DNA from: Vreelandella andesensis | GTDB lineage: Bacteria > Pseudomonadota > Gammaproteobacteria > Pseudomonadales > Halomonadaceae | Reading direction: 5' to 3' | Length of the DNA: 64,000 bases | Assembly: GCF_003989795.1 (NCBI RefSeq) | Contig: NZ_RZHG01000010.1 | Location: 62,087 to 126,086, forward strand | Part shown: piece by piece, positions 19,692 through 30,497 of the stretch | How positions within the stretch are numbered: the stretch's first letter is position 1 | Layout: every line of letters begins with the position of its first letter | Program-made: the position numbers and the translations under genes | Notes under the pieces: model-generated | What the model saw: only the letters and a program-made list of their open reading frames with translations | Database searches by the model: none | What the model was told of the DNA's origin: nothing

Positions 19692-21185
19692 ATGAAGGTG
19701 TCCCCAGAGAGTTTATGGGTAGCGTTAAAACAGCTTTGGCCTAACGCCGTACTGCCTGAACCGCTACCTGTATTGCCGGAGCAGCTTCGCTTAGTGACTG
19801 ATACGCGCAAGCTAGCGATGGGTGATGTATTTGTGGCTGTTCCTGGTAGTCAGCGTGATGGTTATGAATTTGCTGACCAAGCGCTAGCGGCAGGTGCATC
19901 ACTTGTTTTGGCGCACACTAAAAAAGGCAGTGTCACATTAGATGGGGATATCCTTTATTTGCCTCATCTGTCTATGCGGCTTGGTGAGTTGGGGCGTGCA
20001 CTGTTTTCTGTCCCCAATGATCTTCAAGTGATAGGGGTGACCGGTACGAATGGGAAAAGCTCTGTTACCCATTACATCGCAGCATTAAGCGAATTGCTTG
20101 GTAAGCCAACAGGGTTGATAGGGACATTAGGTGTAGGACGCCTCGGCCAGCTAGTCGACACAGGCCTTACCACGCCTGGTTCATTGGAAATGCAAGAAAC
20201 CTTGGCTGATTTAGCTCACCAAGGGGTTAGGCGTGTGGCGCTTGAAGCGTCTTCGCATGCCCTTGAGCAGCGCCGTTTAGACGCAGTGAATGTGACTGCG
20301 GGGGTGTTTACCAACTTAACGCGTGATCATCTTGATTACCATGGCAGTATGGCGGCGTACGCTGCTGCAAAAGCCAAGTTGTTTAGGCGTTCTGAACTTG
20401 TGCTGGCGGTGGTCAACGCAGATGACCCTCTTGCGCGGCTGATGTTAGCAGGTTGTGATAGCAGTGTGCGTGTTCTGGCAGTAGGCGACGATGAGGCGGT
20501 GACGCTTCGTGTGCTTGGCTGGCATCCCCATGAGCATGGTCAGCAGGCCCTTGTTGCTACACCGGAGGGTGAAAAAACGCTCAATCTTGGTTTAATGGGG
20601 CGGTTTAACCTAGACAATGTATTGCTTGCTATTAGTGTGCTTTATGGATTGGGCGAACCACTAGGCCAGTTGTTTGAGTCGGCAACTGAGCTGGAACCAG
20701 TGCCTGGGCGAATGGCACTATATCGAGATGCTGATGCGCCAAGTGTTGTTATTGATTACGCGCATACACCTGATGCTTTAGCCAATGCACTCGAAGCGCT
20801 GAAAGAGCATTTGGGCAGTGCTGGAAAGTTATGGTGTCTGTTTGGTTGTGGTGGTGAGCGTGATACGGGTAAGCGCACTGAAATGGCCGCCGTAGCGGAA
20901 CAGCGAGCTGATCATGTGATCGTTACTGACGATAATCCGCGTAATGAGCCTGCCGAGCAAATTCGTCAACAAATTATTTCGGGCTTTTCTGCTGTGGCTG
21001 TATTTACGGAAATAGCGGATCGTAGTCAGGCGATTTGCTACGCGGTACAGCATGCCGATGCCCAGGACGTTATATTGGTGGCTGGAAAAGGCCATGAAGC
21101 CTATCAACACATCGGGAACGTGCGTCATGACTACCAAGATAGCGAACAAGTGTTAAAAGCCTTCAAACTTAGGGCAGATATGTGA
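19692..21185 (+). CDS. murE: UDP-MurNAc-L-Ala-D-Glu:meso-diaminopimelate ligase
   Basis: Cytoplasmic Mur ligase adding the third residue of the peptidoglycan stem peptide. Seen: ATP-binding loop GVTGTNGKSS, EASSHALEQRRL with the conserved Ser-His, DYAHTPDAL, and DDNPRNEP; the DNPR motif is the family marker for meso-diaminopimelate rather than lysine. The length of 497 is normal. The ribosome site AAGGAG precedes ATG 19692. It shares the TGATG junction with murF, so the two are probably coupled. Confidence 0.97.
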   Translation: MKVSPESLWVALKQLWPNAVLPEPLPVLPEQLRLVTDTRKLAMGDVFVAVPGSQRDGYEFADQALAAGASLVLAHTKKGSVTLDGDILYLPHLSMRLGELGRALFSVPNDLQVIGVTGTNGKSSVTHYIAALSELLGKPTGLIGTLGVGRLGQLVDTGLTTPGSLEMQETLADLAHQGVRRVALEASSHALEQRRLDAVNVTAGVFTNLTRDHLDYHGSMAAYAAAKAKLFRRSELVLAVVNADDPLARLMLAGCDSSVRVLAVGDDEAVTLRVLGWHPHEHGQQALVATPEGEKTLNLGLMGRFNLDNVLLAISVLYGLGEPLGQLFESATELEPVPGRMALYRDADAPSVVIDYAHTPDALANALEALKEHLGSAGKLWCLFGCGGERDTGKRTEMAAVAEQRADHVIVTDDNPRNEPAEQIRQQIISGFSAVAVFTEIADRSQAICYAVQHADAQDVILVAGKGHEAYQHIGNVRHDYQDSEQVLKAFKLRADM

Positions 21186-22543
21186 TGAACTGGTCGTTAG
21201 CTAGCATTGCCTCAGCGCTAAAGCTTTCTGTTCCACAACCCTTGTGTGCAATACCGGTGACAGCGGTTATCACCGATACACGCCATATTGTACCTGGTTG
21301 TTTGTTTGTCGCTTTGAAAGGGCCTCGTTTTGATGGCCATGATTTTATTGATCAGGCGCTTGAGAAAGGGGCCGCAGCCGCTTTGGTAGAGCGTTCAGTC
21401 AGTAGTTTGCTTCCTCAATTGGTATGCGCAGATACTCGGTTGGGGCTTGGCTTGCTGGCGCGGGCTTGGCGTCAGCAAGCCAAGCTGCCACTGGTGGCTG
21501 TCACCGGTAACAGCGGTAAAACGACCGTGAAAGAGATGACGTCTGCGCTACTATCTCCATTAGGCAGTGTGCTGGCCACAGAGGGCAATTTAAACAATGA
21601 TATTGGAGCCCCGCTAACGCTTCTGCGTTTAGCAACACACCATCAGGTAGGCGTGATTGAGCTGGGGGCGAACCATCTAGGCGAAATTGCCTGGACCAGC
21701 CAACTAACTTCTCCAAATGTTGCCATCATCACCAATGTGACAGGCGCGCATGTTGGAGAATTCGGTGGTATGGGGCAAATTGCTCAAGCCAAAAGCGAAA
21801 TATTAGCCGGCTTAGTTGAAGACGGTATTGCGGTGCTAAATCGTGATGATCACTACTTTGAGTTTTGGTCAGCCTGTGCGGGAAACAAGAAAATTGTAAG
21901 CTATGGCTTACATGACGATGCGGATGTTCACGCCTCGGCACTTTCTTGCGATTCATTGGGGCGGTATGCTTTTACGCTTGTTGAGCGTGGCCAAAGACTG
22001 GGTGATGTACAATTACCGCTAATTGGTAAGCATAATGTAAGTAACGCGTTGGCTGCCGCTTCGGCAGCTCTTGCCTTAGGTGTTATGCCAGAGCAAGTAG
22101 TGAGAGGGCTTTCCGAGTTGTCCTCATTATCTGGTCGGTTAAGCATCGTGCCTGGCGTGCGGAATACGACACTGCTGGATGATACTTACAACGCGAATCC
22201 TGGTGCTGTAAAAGCGGCGCTGGATGCGTTAGCAAACTTTCCTCCACCTCGGTGGTGTGCGCTTGGCGCAATGGGAGAGCTGGGCAGTGAGTCTCATGCC
22301 TTACATGCTGAGATCGGTCGTTACGCAGCGTCACTAGGTATTGATACATTACTGACCTTTGGTGATGCCGCCCGTTCAGCAAGTGAAGCCTTCGGTCGCG
22401 GGCTGCATTTCGACGACCACGAGACGCTAGTGCGTCATGTTATTAATACTCTGCCGCCTAACACCACACTGCTGGTGAAAGGGTCGCGTAGTGCCGGCAT
22501 GGAAAATGTCATAGCTGCGCTACGTGCGGATGAAACAAGGTAA
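21185..22543 (+). CDS. murF: UDP-MurNAc-tripeptide:D-Ala-D-Ala ligase
   Basis: Last cytoplasmic Mur ligase; adds the D-Ala-D-Ala dipeptide. Seen: VTGNSGKTTVKEM (P-loop), ELGANHLGEIAWTS, TNVTGAHVGEFGG and DDTYNANPGAVKAAL. ATG 21185 overlaps the murE stop; a GTG one codon earlier is also in frame. The length is 452. It is followed nine bases after the stop by mraY, the enzyme that uses its product. Confidence 0.97.
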   Translation: MNWSLASIASALKLSVPQPLCAIPVTAVITDTRHIVPGCLFVALKGPRFDGHDFIDQALEKGAAAALVERSVSSLLPQLVCADTRLGLGLLARAWRQQAKLPLVAVTGNSGKTTVKEMTSALLSPLGSVLATEGNLNNDIGAPLTLLRLATHHQVGVIELGANHLGEIAWTSQLTSPNVAIITNVTGAHVGEFGGMGQIAQAKSEILAGLVEDGIAVLNRDDHYFEFWSACAGNKKIVSYGLHDDADVHASALSCDSLGRYAFTLVERGQRLGDVQLPLIGKHNVSNALAAASAALALGVMPEQVVRGLSELSSLSGRLSIVPGVRNTTLLDDTYNANPGAVKAALDALANFPPPRWCALGAMGELGSESHALHAEIGRYAASLGIDTLLTFGDAARSASEAFGRGLHFDDHETLVRHVINTLPPNTTLLVKGSRSAGMENVIAALRADETR

Positions 22544-22552
22544 GCGCCGTTC

Positions 22553-23635
22553 ATGTTACTTCACCTGGCGAATTTTCTAGCCCAATATCAGTCTGCTTTC
22601 CAAGTTTTTAATTACCTAACCTTACGTGTCATTCTCGCAGCGCTAACGGCCCTTATGTTATGCCTATGGCTTGGTCCCTGGGTGATACGTCGTCTAGTAG
22701 AAGGCCAGATTGGCCAAGCAATTCGAGATGATGGCCCGCAATCACATTTGTCAAAAGCCGGCACGCCTACCATGGGCGGGGCAATGATTTTGTTAGCTAT
22801 TGCTATCAGTACCTTGGTTTGGGGTGATTTAACAAACTATTATGTTTGGGTGGTTCTGCTGGTCACATTAGGCTTTGGGGCCGTTGGCTGGGTCGATGAT
22901 TATCGTAAGGTCGTCGAAAAGAACCCGCGCGGACTACCCGCGCGTTGGAAGTATTTTTGGCAGTCGGTAGTGGGCCTTGGCGCTGCTGTGGTGCTTTATC
23001 TTACGGCCGCCACGCCAGCGGAAACTAGCTTACTGATCCCAATGTTTAAAGATGTTGCGCTGCCTCTTGGCGTTTTCTACATCGTGTTGACTTATTTTGT
23101 GATCGTTGGCAGTTCTAATGCAGTCAACCTTACCGATGGTCTTGATGGTCTGGCAATCATGCCCACCGTACTGGTGGCAATGGGCTTGTCTATATTTGCC
23201 TATGCGAGCGGGAATGCTGTGTTCGCCAACTATTTACATATCCCTTTTATTCACGGCACCGGTGAATTAGCCGTTTTTTGTGCCACTATTGCTGGTGCTG
23301 GCTTGGGCTTCTTATGGTTCAACACTTACCCCGCGCAGGTGTTTATGGGGGATGTGGGGGCGTTGGCACTTGGCGCAGCGTTAGGTGTTGTCGCTGTTAT
23401 TGTGCGTCAAGAAATCGTGCTATTCATTATGGGGGGTATCTTCGTACTTGAAACGGTCTCAGTGATTCTTCAAGTAGGCTCTTATAAGCTTACCGGCCGG
23501 CGCATTTTCCGTATGGCACCGCTGCATCATCACTACGAGTTGAAAGGGTGGCCAGAGCCGAGAGTCATTGTTCGTTTCTGGATTATTACTGTTGTACTTG
23601 TGCTGTTAGGGCTGGCTACGCTGAAAGTTCGATGA
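22553..23635 (+). CDS. mraY: Phospho-MurNAc-pentapeptide transferase
   Basis: Integral inner-membrane enzyme that transfers phospho-MurNAc-pentapeptide to undecaprenyl phosphate, making lipid I. About ten membrane helices are evident; catalytic and family motifs are [24 protein letters not shown] with the Asp pair, [21 protein letters not shown] and the cytoplasmic histidine loop [15 protein letters not shown]. The length of 360 is standard. A 62-base spacer, one of the longer ones in the cluster, separates it from murD. Confidence 0.97.
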   Translation: MLLHLANFLAQYQSAFQVFNYLTLRVILAALTALMLCLWLGPWVIRRLVEGQIGQAIRDDGPQSHLSKAGTPTMGGAMILLAIAISTLVWGDLTNYYVWVVLLVTLGFGAVGWVDDYRKVVEKNPRGLPARWKYFWQSVVGLGAAVVLYLTAATPAETSLLIPMFKDVALPLGVFYIVLTYFVIVGSSNAVNLTDGLDGLAIMPTVLVAMGLSIFAYASGNAVFANYLHIPFIHGTGELAVFCATIAGAGLGFLWFNTYPAQVFMGDVGALALGAALGVVAVIVRQEIVLFIMGGIFVLETVSVILQVGSYKLTGRRIFRMAPLHHHYELKGWPEPRVIVRFWIITVVLVLLGLATLKVR

Positions 23636-23697
23636 TTAGCAGAGTGATAGCGGCAGTATCGCCGTTATTAACGTGATGCACAAAGGAGCCAGTCATC

Positions 23698-25089
23698 GTG
23701 CAAGTCGCAAATGGAGTTACTGTTGTTATTGGCCTTGGGATCTCAGGGCAAGCTATTTGTCGGCATTTGGCGCGCCAAGGCACGTTTTTTATGGTGGCAG
23801 ATACGCGAGCAGAACCTCCGGGGTTACTCGCTTTTCAAAACGAAAATCCTGGTGTTGAGGTTTATTGTGGCCCGCTTACAGCACTTGATCTTACCAATGC
23901 CTATGAAGTTGTTTTAAGTCCTGGCGTAGACCCTTATTCGCCGGGGCTTGAAGGCTTGCTAGAGCGCCATAACCCAGTAACGGGTGAGTCCATGCTGGTA
24001 GGCGAGATCGCTCTGTTTGTTCGCGCTGCGAGAGCGCCGATTGCAGCCATTACTGGTTCTAATGCCAAATCAACTGTTACAACATTACTTGGCGAGATGG
24101 CCATAGCTGCTGGTGTTAAGGCTGCAGTGGGTGGCAATTTAGGTACGCCTGCATTGGATTTATTAGTCGAATGCCCCGATGCCGAGCTTTACATCCTCGA
24201 ACTTTCAAGTTTTCAACTGGAAACAACGCCTCATTTGGCGGCTAAAGCGGCAGCATTCTTAAATATCTGTGAAGATCATTTAGATCGTCACGGTGATATG
24301 GCGGGTTACCGTCGGGCCAAGCAGCGTATTTTTCATGGTGCGCAATCAGCTATTGTTAACGCGGATGATGCTCGCACTTGGCCAGAAGCGGCGATTGATC
24401 ATATGGAGCGCTTTTCGGCTTTTGCTCCTACAGGTAATGACTGGGGATTAGCTGAAATTAATGGAGAGCTAATGTTGCTCCATGGAGAGGTTGCTTGGCT
24501 TAACACACAAAGACTTGCTATTGCGGGGCGGCATAACTACGTAAATGCGCTAGCAGCCTTGGCAATGGGCAACGCTTTGGGGTTCGCAAAAATGCCGATG
24601 TGTCAGGCGTTGACTGCTTTCAAGGGGTTGCCCCATCGTAGTGAAGTCATCGTTCGAATGAATGGTGTTATGTGGGTGAATGATTCAAAAGGCACTAACG
24701 TCGGCGCAACGCTAGCCGCGATCCAAGGCATTAGCGCGACACTGAAAGGGAAAATAATATTGTTGGCCGGTGGGGTCGGTAAAGGAGCTGACTTTACTCC
24801 TTTAGCCACGCCATTAGCAGAATGCGCTAAAGCCGCGTTGCTATTTGGTGCTGACGCGCATCGACTTGAAGCAGCGTTGTCACCGTCTGTTCCAGTGCAG
24901 TTAACCAATGATTTACTTCAAGCAATGGAAATAGCCTGGGAAATGGCAGAGCCCGGGGATTGCGTATTGTTGTCACCTGCCTGCGCAAGTCTAGATCAAT
25001 TTATAAATTATCAAGCGAGAGGCGATGCTTTTCGGTATTGGGTTGAGCAAAAGTATAGTCAGCATAATCACTCAGAGGCGAGGTCATGA
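23698..25089 (+). CDS. murD: UDP-MurNAc-L-Ala:D-Glu ligase
   Basis: Adds D-glutamate as the second residue of the stem peptide. Seen: N-terminal Rossmann-like VVIGLGISGQAICRHL, ATP loop ITGSNAKSTVTTL (an Asn-Ala variant of the usual G-x-N-G-K), ELSSFQLETT, NICEDHLDRHG and NDSKGTNVGAT. GTG 23698 is supported by an AAAGGAG site nine bases upstream. The length of 463 is normal. Its stop overlaps the ftsW start (ATGA). Confidence 0.96.
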   Translation: MQVANGVTVVIGLGISGQAICRHLARQGTFFMVADTRAEPPGLLAFQNENPGVEVYCGPLTALDLTNAYEVVLSPGVDPYSPGLEGLLERHNPVTGESMLVGEIALFVRAARAPIAAITGSNAKSTVTTLLGEMAIAAGVKAAVGGNLGTPALDLLVECPDAELYILELSSFQLETTPHLAAKAAAFLNICEDHLDRHGDMAGYRRAKQRIFHGAQSAIVNADDARTWPEAAIDHMERFSAFAPTGNDWGLAEINGELMLLHGEVAWLNTQRLAIAGRHNYVNALAALAMGNALGFAKMPMCQALTAFKGLPHRSEVIVRMNGVMWVNDSKGTNVGATLAAIQGISATLKGKIILLAGGVGKGADFTPLATPLAECAKAALLFGADAHRLEAALSPSVPVQLTNDLLQAMEIAWEMAEPGDCVLLSPACASLDQFINYQARGDAFRYWVEQKYSQHNHSEARS

Positions 25090-26267
25090 GTCGAGTGCAA
25101 CGTATCCATGATGCTTTGACAACGCGCCATTTGCCTTCTGACGTTTGGTTAATCGTCGCCGCTATCGCGTTAGCTGGATTGGGTTGGGTGATGGTAAGTT
25201 CGGCATCGGTTGGGCTGCTTGAAAATAGTTATCACTATGCTCGCCAGCATGGAATTTTTCTGTTCTTAGCTGTACTGGCTTGTTTTTTTATGCTGTGCGT
25301 TCCTATGGAAGCATGGCGTCAAAACGCAGCATTAATCTTGCTGGTAAGTATTTTTATGCTTGGGCTAGTGCTAGTGATTGGGCAAGAGGTGAACGGTAGT
25401 AAGCGCTGGATTTCACTACCCGGTCCTTTACCTAGTTTGCAGGTTTCCGAGCTTGGAAAAATCGGTTTGATTTTTTACATGGCTGCGTTCATGTCTCGTT
25501 TTACTTTTGACCTGCGCAGTAGAGCGCTAAGTATGTGGCGACCTTTAGCGGTGCTTGCTGTTCCTGCAGGGCTGCTTTTTCTAGCGCCTGATTTTGGCGG
25601 CATGGTGGTTTATACCGTGTGTGTTATTGGCATGTTAATGATGAGCGGCGCGTCACTTACCTTGCTCATTGGTAGTGGCGGAGTATTAGCCGCTGGTGCT
25701 GTGATGATGGTCGTTATAGAGCCTTACCGGTTAGCGCGGTGGACGAGCTTCTTGGATCCATGGGCTGATCAGTTCGCTACTGGCTATCAGCTTACTCAGG
25801 CGCTGATTGCATTTGGTCGAGGGCATGTGACCGGCACGGGGTTGGGTAATAGCGTTCAAAAACTTCACTACCTGCCGGAAGCGCATACGGACTTTATCTT
25901 TGCTGTAATCGCCGAAGAACTTGGCATGATTGGTGCCATTATTGTTGTACTGCTATTTACAGTGCTAATTACTCGGGCGATGGTGATTGGTCGTCGTGCG
26001 GAACTGGCAGGCCATCTGTTCGGTGCTTATGTCAGTTATGGCATAGGTTTTGTTATTGCAGCCCAGGCATTCATCAACATGGCGGTAAGCTCAGGCCTGC
26101 TGCCAACAAAAGGGCTAACATTGCCTCTTATTAGCTATGGCGGTTCAAGTTTATTGGTCACCGGTATGATGATTGGCCTGTTGTTACGCGTAGATGCGGA
26201 AACGCGTCACCGACCGCGTCGCGTATCGACACCTTACAAATCGCGCCATGAACCTCGGTTATCGTAA
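25086..26267 (+). CDS. ftsW: Septal peptidoglycan glycosyltransferase FtsW
   Basis: SEDS-family polymerase that makes septal glycan strands from lipid II together with FtsI. Around ten hydrophobic helices; SEDS motifs seen are NGSKRWI, QVSELGKIGLI, the periplasmic loop HTDFIFAVIAEELG with conserved acidic residues, and PLISYGGSSLL near the C-terminus. The length of 393 is normal. It overlaps murD by four bases; murG follows after an 18-base gap. Confidence 0.96.
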   Translation: MSRVQRIHDALTTRHLPSDVWLIVAAIALAGLGWVMVSSASVGLLENSYHYARQHGIFLFLAVLACFFMLCVPMEAWRQNAALILLVSIFMLGLVLVIGQEVNGSKRWISLPGPLPSLQVSELGKIGLIFYMAAFMSRFTFDLRSRALSMWRPLAVLAVPAGLLFLAPDFGGMVVYTVCVIGMLMMSGASLTLLIGSGGVLAAGAVMMVVIEPYRLARWTSFLDPWADQFATGYQLTQALIAFGRGHVTGTGLGNSVQKLHYLPEAHTDFIFAVIAEELGMIGAIIVVLLFTVLITRAMVIGRRAELAGHLFGAYVSYGIGFVIAAQAFINMAVSSGLLPTKGLTLPLISYGGSSLLVTGMMIGLLLRVDAETRHRPRRVSTPYKSRHEPRLS

Positions 26268-26285
26268 CTACTCAAGGAGTTGTTT

Positions 26286-27383
26286 GTGACGACGAACACA
26301 CGTCGACGCATTTTAATTATGGCGGGAGGCACCGGAGGTCATGTTATTCCGGCACTTTCACTAGCACGTTCGCTTAAAGGTCACCATGTCGACGTTGAAT
26401 GGCTGGGAAGCCCAAAAGGGATTGAGAACCGCCTGGTACCAGAAGCAGGCATTACACTTCATAACATCGACATAAGCGGTCTACGTGGTAACGGGGTGGC
26501 GGGCTGGCTGAAAGCACCGCTGAACCTTTCTCGTGCAGTGCTGCAAGCTCGAAAGGTAATTCGTCGCTTCAATCCTCATGTAGTGGTTGGACTCGGTGGA
26601 TTTGCCAGTGGCCCTGGTGGGTTAGCGGCGTGGCTTTCTAGGGTGCCATTGGTGATTCATGAGCAAAATGCTATTGCTGGACTGACCAATAAGGTGCTTT
26701 CGAAATTAGCGACCCGCACCTACGCGGCGTTTGCCGAAGCTTTTGGTGACAAAGCCGAAGTGATTGGCAATCCGGTACGAGAAGCTATTGCTGCAGTGGG
26801 TGAGCACCCCAGGACGACTTCTGAGTTAGATGCTCGTCCGCTGCGCCTATTAGTGGTGGGTGGCTCGCTAGGAGCTGTCGCGTTGAATGAGCGCTTACCG
26901 CTTGGGCTGGCGGGTTTGCCTCCAGAGCGTCGCCCTGATGTTCGCCACCAAGCCGGTAAAGAGCGTGATGTGGCGACCGCAAAAGCCTACGTAGAGCATG
27001 GAATTGTGGCGGACGTTAGTCCTTTTATCGACGATATGGCTGCCGCTTATGAGTGGGCAGATTTAGTCGTTTGCCGAGCCGGAGCGTTAACAGTGGCAGA
27101 GCTTGCTGCAGCGGCAAAGCCTGCGTTGCTAGTGCCGTTTCCATTTGCTGTTGATGATCATCAGCGAGTAAATGCAGACGTGCTAGTAAAGGCAGGGGCG
27201 GCACTATGCGTTCCTCAATCTGAGCTTACCCCCGCGCGATTAACACACTATTTAGAAGAGCTATTAGTCCCGAGCGTATTGTCAGATATGGCGTCTAAAG
27301 CACGTCAGGCTGCCTACTTAGAGGCAACTGATCGGCTTACAAGGGGATGTTTAGCGCTGGTTAAACAAGGAGAAACTGCGTGA
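26286..27383 (+). CDS. murG: UDP-GlcNAc:lipid I N-acetylglucosaminyltransferase
   Basis: Peripheral membrane glycosyltransferase (GT28) converting lipid I to lipid II. Seen: [58 protein letters not shown] and [16 protein letters not shown] 26286 is placed six bases after AAGGAG; a TTG two codons earlier is in frame but sits directly against that site. The length is 365. The last codon overlaps the murC start (GTGA). Confidence 0.96.
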   Translation: MTTNTRRRILIMAGGTGGHVIPALSLARSLKGHHVDVEWLGSPKGIENRLVPEAGITLHNIDISGLRGNGVAGWLKAPLNLSRAVLQARKVIRRFNPHVVVGLGGFASGPGGLAAWLSRVPLVIHEQNAIAGLTNKVLSKLATRTYAAFAEAFGDKAEVIGNPVREAIAAVGEHPRTTSELDARPLRLLVVGGSLGAVALNERLPLGLAGLPPERRPDVRHQAGKERDVATAKAYVEHGIVADVSPFIDDMAAAYEWADLVVCRAGALTVAELAAAAKPALLVPFPFAVDDHQRVNADVLVKAGAALCVPQSELTPARLTHYLEELLVPSVLSDMASKARQAAYLEATDRLTRGCLALVKQGETA

Positions 27384-28849
27384 CCGATTCTATTAATAAC
27401 GTGTTGCATTCAGGTGTTCGTCCAAGCGGCCCTGGTATGCGCCGTATTAAGCGTTTGCACTTTGTTGGTATCGGTGGCGCAGGTATGTGTGGAATCGCTG
27501 AAGTGCTTGCTAATCAGGGCTATAGGGTGAGCGGTAGCGACATGAAAGGATCGAATGTCGTTGAACGCCTTCGCCAGTGCGGTGTTGACGTTGCGATCGG
27601 TCATGCTGAAGAAAATGTGGCGGGAGCGGATGTCGTCGTTGTTTCCAGCGCCATTGATGCAACAAATCCTGAAATCTGCTGGGCCCATGAGCATCGGGTG
27701 CCAGTGGTTCGGCGCGCTGAAATGCTGGCTGAATTAATGCGCTTTCGTCACGGTATTGCGGTCGCCGGTACTCACGGAAAGACGACCACAACCAGCTTAA
27801 CTGCGACGTTGCTAGCGGAAGGAGGGTTAGACCCCACCTTTGTGATTGGTGGGAAACTCACTAGTGCTGGTGCTAACGCACGACTGGGTGAGGGGGATTA
27901 TTTAGTTGCTGAGGCTGATGAGTCAGATGCGTCTTTCCTGCATCTTCAGCCAATGGTCTCAATCGTAACCAACATAGACGCTGACCATATGGCAACGTAT
28001 GGAGGTGACTTTGAACGCCTAAAAAGCACCTTCATCGAGTTTCTGCATAATTTGCCATTTTATGGCCTGGCCATTTTGTGTATTGACGACGCAAACATTC
28101 GGTCGCTGCTTGATCAGGTAAAACGCCAGTTTGTGACCTATGGGTTTGATGAAGATGCCGACTACCGCATTGTAAATTTTACTCAGCAGGGCGGTGAAGT
28201 GTCGTTTACTGCGGTGCGCCCTGGGGACGCCGCTCCACTGGCCGTTCGACTGGCAATGCCTGGCCGTCACAATGCGCTAAACGCGATGGCGGCTATTGTT
28301 GTAGCAACGGATGCTGGGGTAAGCGACGACGCTATTCTTCGTGGGCTAGCAAGTTTTGCCGGTATTGGGCGCCGCTTTCAAGTGCATGGCCATTTCAGCG
28401 CCCCTAATGCTGATGGTGAGATCATGTTGGTGGACGATTATGGGCACCATCCACGTGAAGTTGACATGGTCATTCAGGCGGTACGTGCAGGTTGGCCAGA
28501 GCGCAGATTGGTTATGTTGTACCAGCCTCATCGCTACAGCCGCACTCGGGATCTTTATGAGGACTTTGTTCGCGTGCTCTCTCAAGTAGATACGCTCGTT
28601 CTACTGGATGTATATAGCGCTGGGGAGGCAGTAATCCCTGGTGCTGAAGGCCGCACCCTTGCAGGGTCTATTCGTCAGCGGGGAGAAGTCGATCCATTGT
28701 TCGTTGAGCATAAGCAGGAGCTGCCTGCACTGTTGAGCAAGCTTCTGCGTCCCGGTGATATTTTTATTACTCAAGGCGCTGGTGATGTGGGCGGTATTTC
28801 GCTTCGTTTCGCACAAGCCAAGTTGGCGCTGGATAAGGTAGAGCTATGA
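27380..28849 (+). CDS. murC: UDP-MurNAc:L-alanine ligase
   Basis: First Mur ligase of stem-peptide assembly. Seen: [17 protein letters not shown]-loop [41 protein letters not shown] and [12 protein letters not shown]. The length of 489 is normal. It starts with GTG overlapping murG by four bases and ends overlapping ddlB by four bases, so it lies within a continuous translationally coupled run from murG to ftsQ. Confidence 0.97.
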   Translation: MTDSINNVLHSGVRPSGPGMRRIKRLHFVGIGGAGMCGIAEVLANQGYRVSGSDMKGSNVVERLRQCGVDVAIGHAEENVAGADVVVVSSAIDATNPEICWAHEHRVPVVRRAEMLAELMRFRHGIAVAGTHGKTTTTSLTATLLAEGGLDPTFVIGGKLTSAGANARLGEGDYLVAEADESDASFLHLQPMVSIVTNIDADHMATYGGDFERLKSTFIEFLHNLPFYGLAILCIDDANIRSLLDQVKRQFVTYGFDEDADYRIVNFTQQGGEVSFTAVRPGDAAPLAVRLAMPGRHNALNAMAAIVVATDAGVSDDAILRGLASFAGIGRRFQVHGHFSAPNADGEIMLVDDYGHHPREVDMVIQAVRAGWPERRLVMLYQPHRYSRTRDLYEDFVRVLSQVDTLVLLDVYSAGEAVIPGAEGRTLAGSIRQRGEVDPLFVEHKQELPALLSKLLRPGDIFITQGAGDVGGISLRFAQAKLALDKVEL

Positions 28850-29787
28850 GTGTAGCAATGTCACTAAATGACCCTTTGGCGCGCGTCGTTGTGGTTTACG
28901 GCGGTACCTCAGCAGAGCGCGAGGTGTCGCTTAAAAGCGGTGCTGCGGTGCTGGCCGCCTTAAAGCGTCAAGGTATCGATGCGATTGGTTACGACCCAAA
29001 AGAAGAAGGCTTAGTAGGGCTAGAGCGCCTTGCTCCAACGGCTGTTTTTGTCGCTCTTCATGGTCGTGGTGGTGAAGATGGCATGTTACAGGGGGCGCTT
29101 GAGCTTCTAGGGTTGCCCTACACCGGCAGTGGCGTGTTGGCATCCGCGTTAGGAATGGACAAGCAGCGCACGAAGCAGATTTGGCAAGCAGTGGGATTGC
29201 CCACACCTGAAAGCATTATGCTCAACGAGACATCTGATTGGTCGAAGGTGGTGTCGCAACTAGGTTTGCCAATGATGGTTAAGCCTGTTCATGAAGGCTC
29301 CACTCTGGGCATTAGTATCGTCAAAAGCCAGGAAGCGTTAGAAGCTGCCTATCATGAAGCGGCGAAATATGATGCCCGTGTCATGGCTGAACGTTTCGTC
29401 GTGGGTGAGGAGTACACTGTTGCACTACTAAATAATGATGTGTTGCCGGCTATTCGCGTAGAAGTTCCGGGAGGCTTCTATGACTACGAGGCGAAGTACA
29501 TTGCTAATACTACTCAGTACCATCTTCCCAGTGGTCTGTCATTGGTTGATGAGCAAGCCTTAGCAGATCTATGCAAGAAAGCGTTTGACGCGGTAGGTGG
29601 TGAAGGCTGGGGGCGTGTTGACGTTATGCGCGATGCGATGGGCAGGTTTTGGCTTATTGAAGTCAATACAGTGCCAGGAATGACGGATCATAGTTTAGTG
29701 CCTCAGGCGGCAGCGCATGCGGGCATCGATTTTGATCAGTTGGTGTTACGTATTTTGGATACTGCGGTTCAGCGCAGCTGCTCATGA
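28846..29787 (+). CDS. ddlB: D-alanine:D-alanine ligase
   Basis: ATP-grasp enzyme making the D-Ala-D-Ala that MurF uses and vancomycin binds. Seen: [74 protein letters not shown] and [19 protein letters not shown]. The length of 313 is typical. The family Tyr of the Y-type (D-Ala) ligases is present in the YDYEAKY loop, consistent with D-Ala-D-Ala and not D-Ala-D-lactate. It overlaps murC and ftsQ by four bases each. Confidence 0.96.
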   Translation: MSVAMSLNDPLARVVVVYGGTSAEREVSLKSGAAVLAALKRQGIDAIGYDPKEEGLVGLERLAPTAVFVALHGRGGEDGMLQGALELLGLPYTGSGVLASALGMDKQRTKQIWQAVGLPTPESIMLNETSDWSKVVSQLGLPMMVKPVHEGSTLGISIVKSQEALEAAYHEAAKYDARVMAERFVVGEEYTVALLNNDVLPAIRVEVPGGFYDYEAKYIANTTQYHLPSGLSLVDEQALADLCKKAFDAVGGEGWGRVDVMRDAMGRFWLIEVNTVPGMTDHSLVPQAAAHAGIDFDQLVLRILDTAVQRSCS

Positions 29788-30497
29788 AAAAGCGTAATGC
29801 GTGGTTAGGGCTCATATTGCTGGTGCTGTTGCTCGGCGCTGGTGGGCGTGCGCTGTGGATATGGTTAGATAGGCCTATCGAGCGCGTGTCTATTCGCGGC
29901 GAGTGGGAGTACGTGAGTGCTGATTATCTCCGTACTCAGTTAGCACCGCTCGTTCGAGAGGCGACTTGGCTCTCAGCAGATTTAGGTGAACTGCGTCGGC
30001 GTGCGCTTAGGATTGGTTGGCTGAATGAAGTTAGAATTTCTAGAGAGTGGCCCGATGCGCTTGTTTTTGAACTGGTAGAGCAAACGCCAGTGGCCCGTTG
30101 GAATGATGACTTTTTGCTTAATCCTCAAGGTGAGGCGTTTGCGTTTGCGCCACTAGACGTTCCTCAGGGGCTTCCCGATTTAGCTGGGCCGACGGGTAGT
30201 GGAGAGGAGGTGCTCACCTATTACCGCCGCTTAACGCCTCACTTCCAGGGGTTGTCGTTGTCACTTTCCCAGTTGCGCCTAGAACCCCGTGGCGCATGGC
30301 GGCTTCAGTTAAATAATGGTGCTTGGATAATGTTAGGAAGACGTCAGCACGAAATACGACTAGCCCGACTATCTGCGTCATGGCAGCGTGAACTTGCCCA
30401 GCTCGCCAATCATATTCGCTACATTGACTTGCGTTATCCCAATGGTGTTGCGGTTGCCTGGCATGGAGAGAGTGATTTTGCAGAAAAAGTTGAGTAA
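29784..30497 (+). CDS. ftsQ: Cell division protein FtsQ
   Basis: Bitopic divisome protein linking early and late components, partner of FtsL and FtsB. Seen: one membrane helix near the N-terminus (about residues 7-26, AWLGLILLVLLLGAGGRALW), a POTRA domain (starting RVSIRGEWEYVSADYLRTQL) and the beta domain (PDALVFELVEQTPVARWNDD). The length of 237 is at the short end of the family. Unlike the tight junctions before it, a 316-base gap follows before ftsA. Confidence 0.94.
   Translation: MKKRNAWLGLILLVLLLGAGGRALWIWLDRPIERVSIRGEWEYVSADYLRTQLAPLVREATWLSADLGELRRRALRIGWLNEVRISREWPDALVFELVEQTPVARWNDDFLLNPQGEAFAFAPLDVPQGLPDLAGPTGSGEEVLTYYRRLTPHFQGLSLSLSQLRLEPRGAWRLQLNNGAWIMLGRRQHEIRLARLSASWQRELAQLANHIRYIDLRYPNGVAVAWHGESDFAEKVE

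Noticed and set aside
24061..24100. murD ATP loop with Ala where Gly is usual (GSNAKST), suspected inactivation
   Set aside because: I believe this variant occurs in intact MurD of related bacteria, and all other motifs are present; not enough to call a defect.
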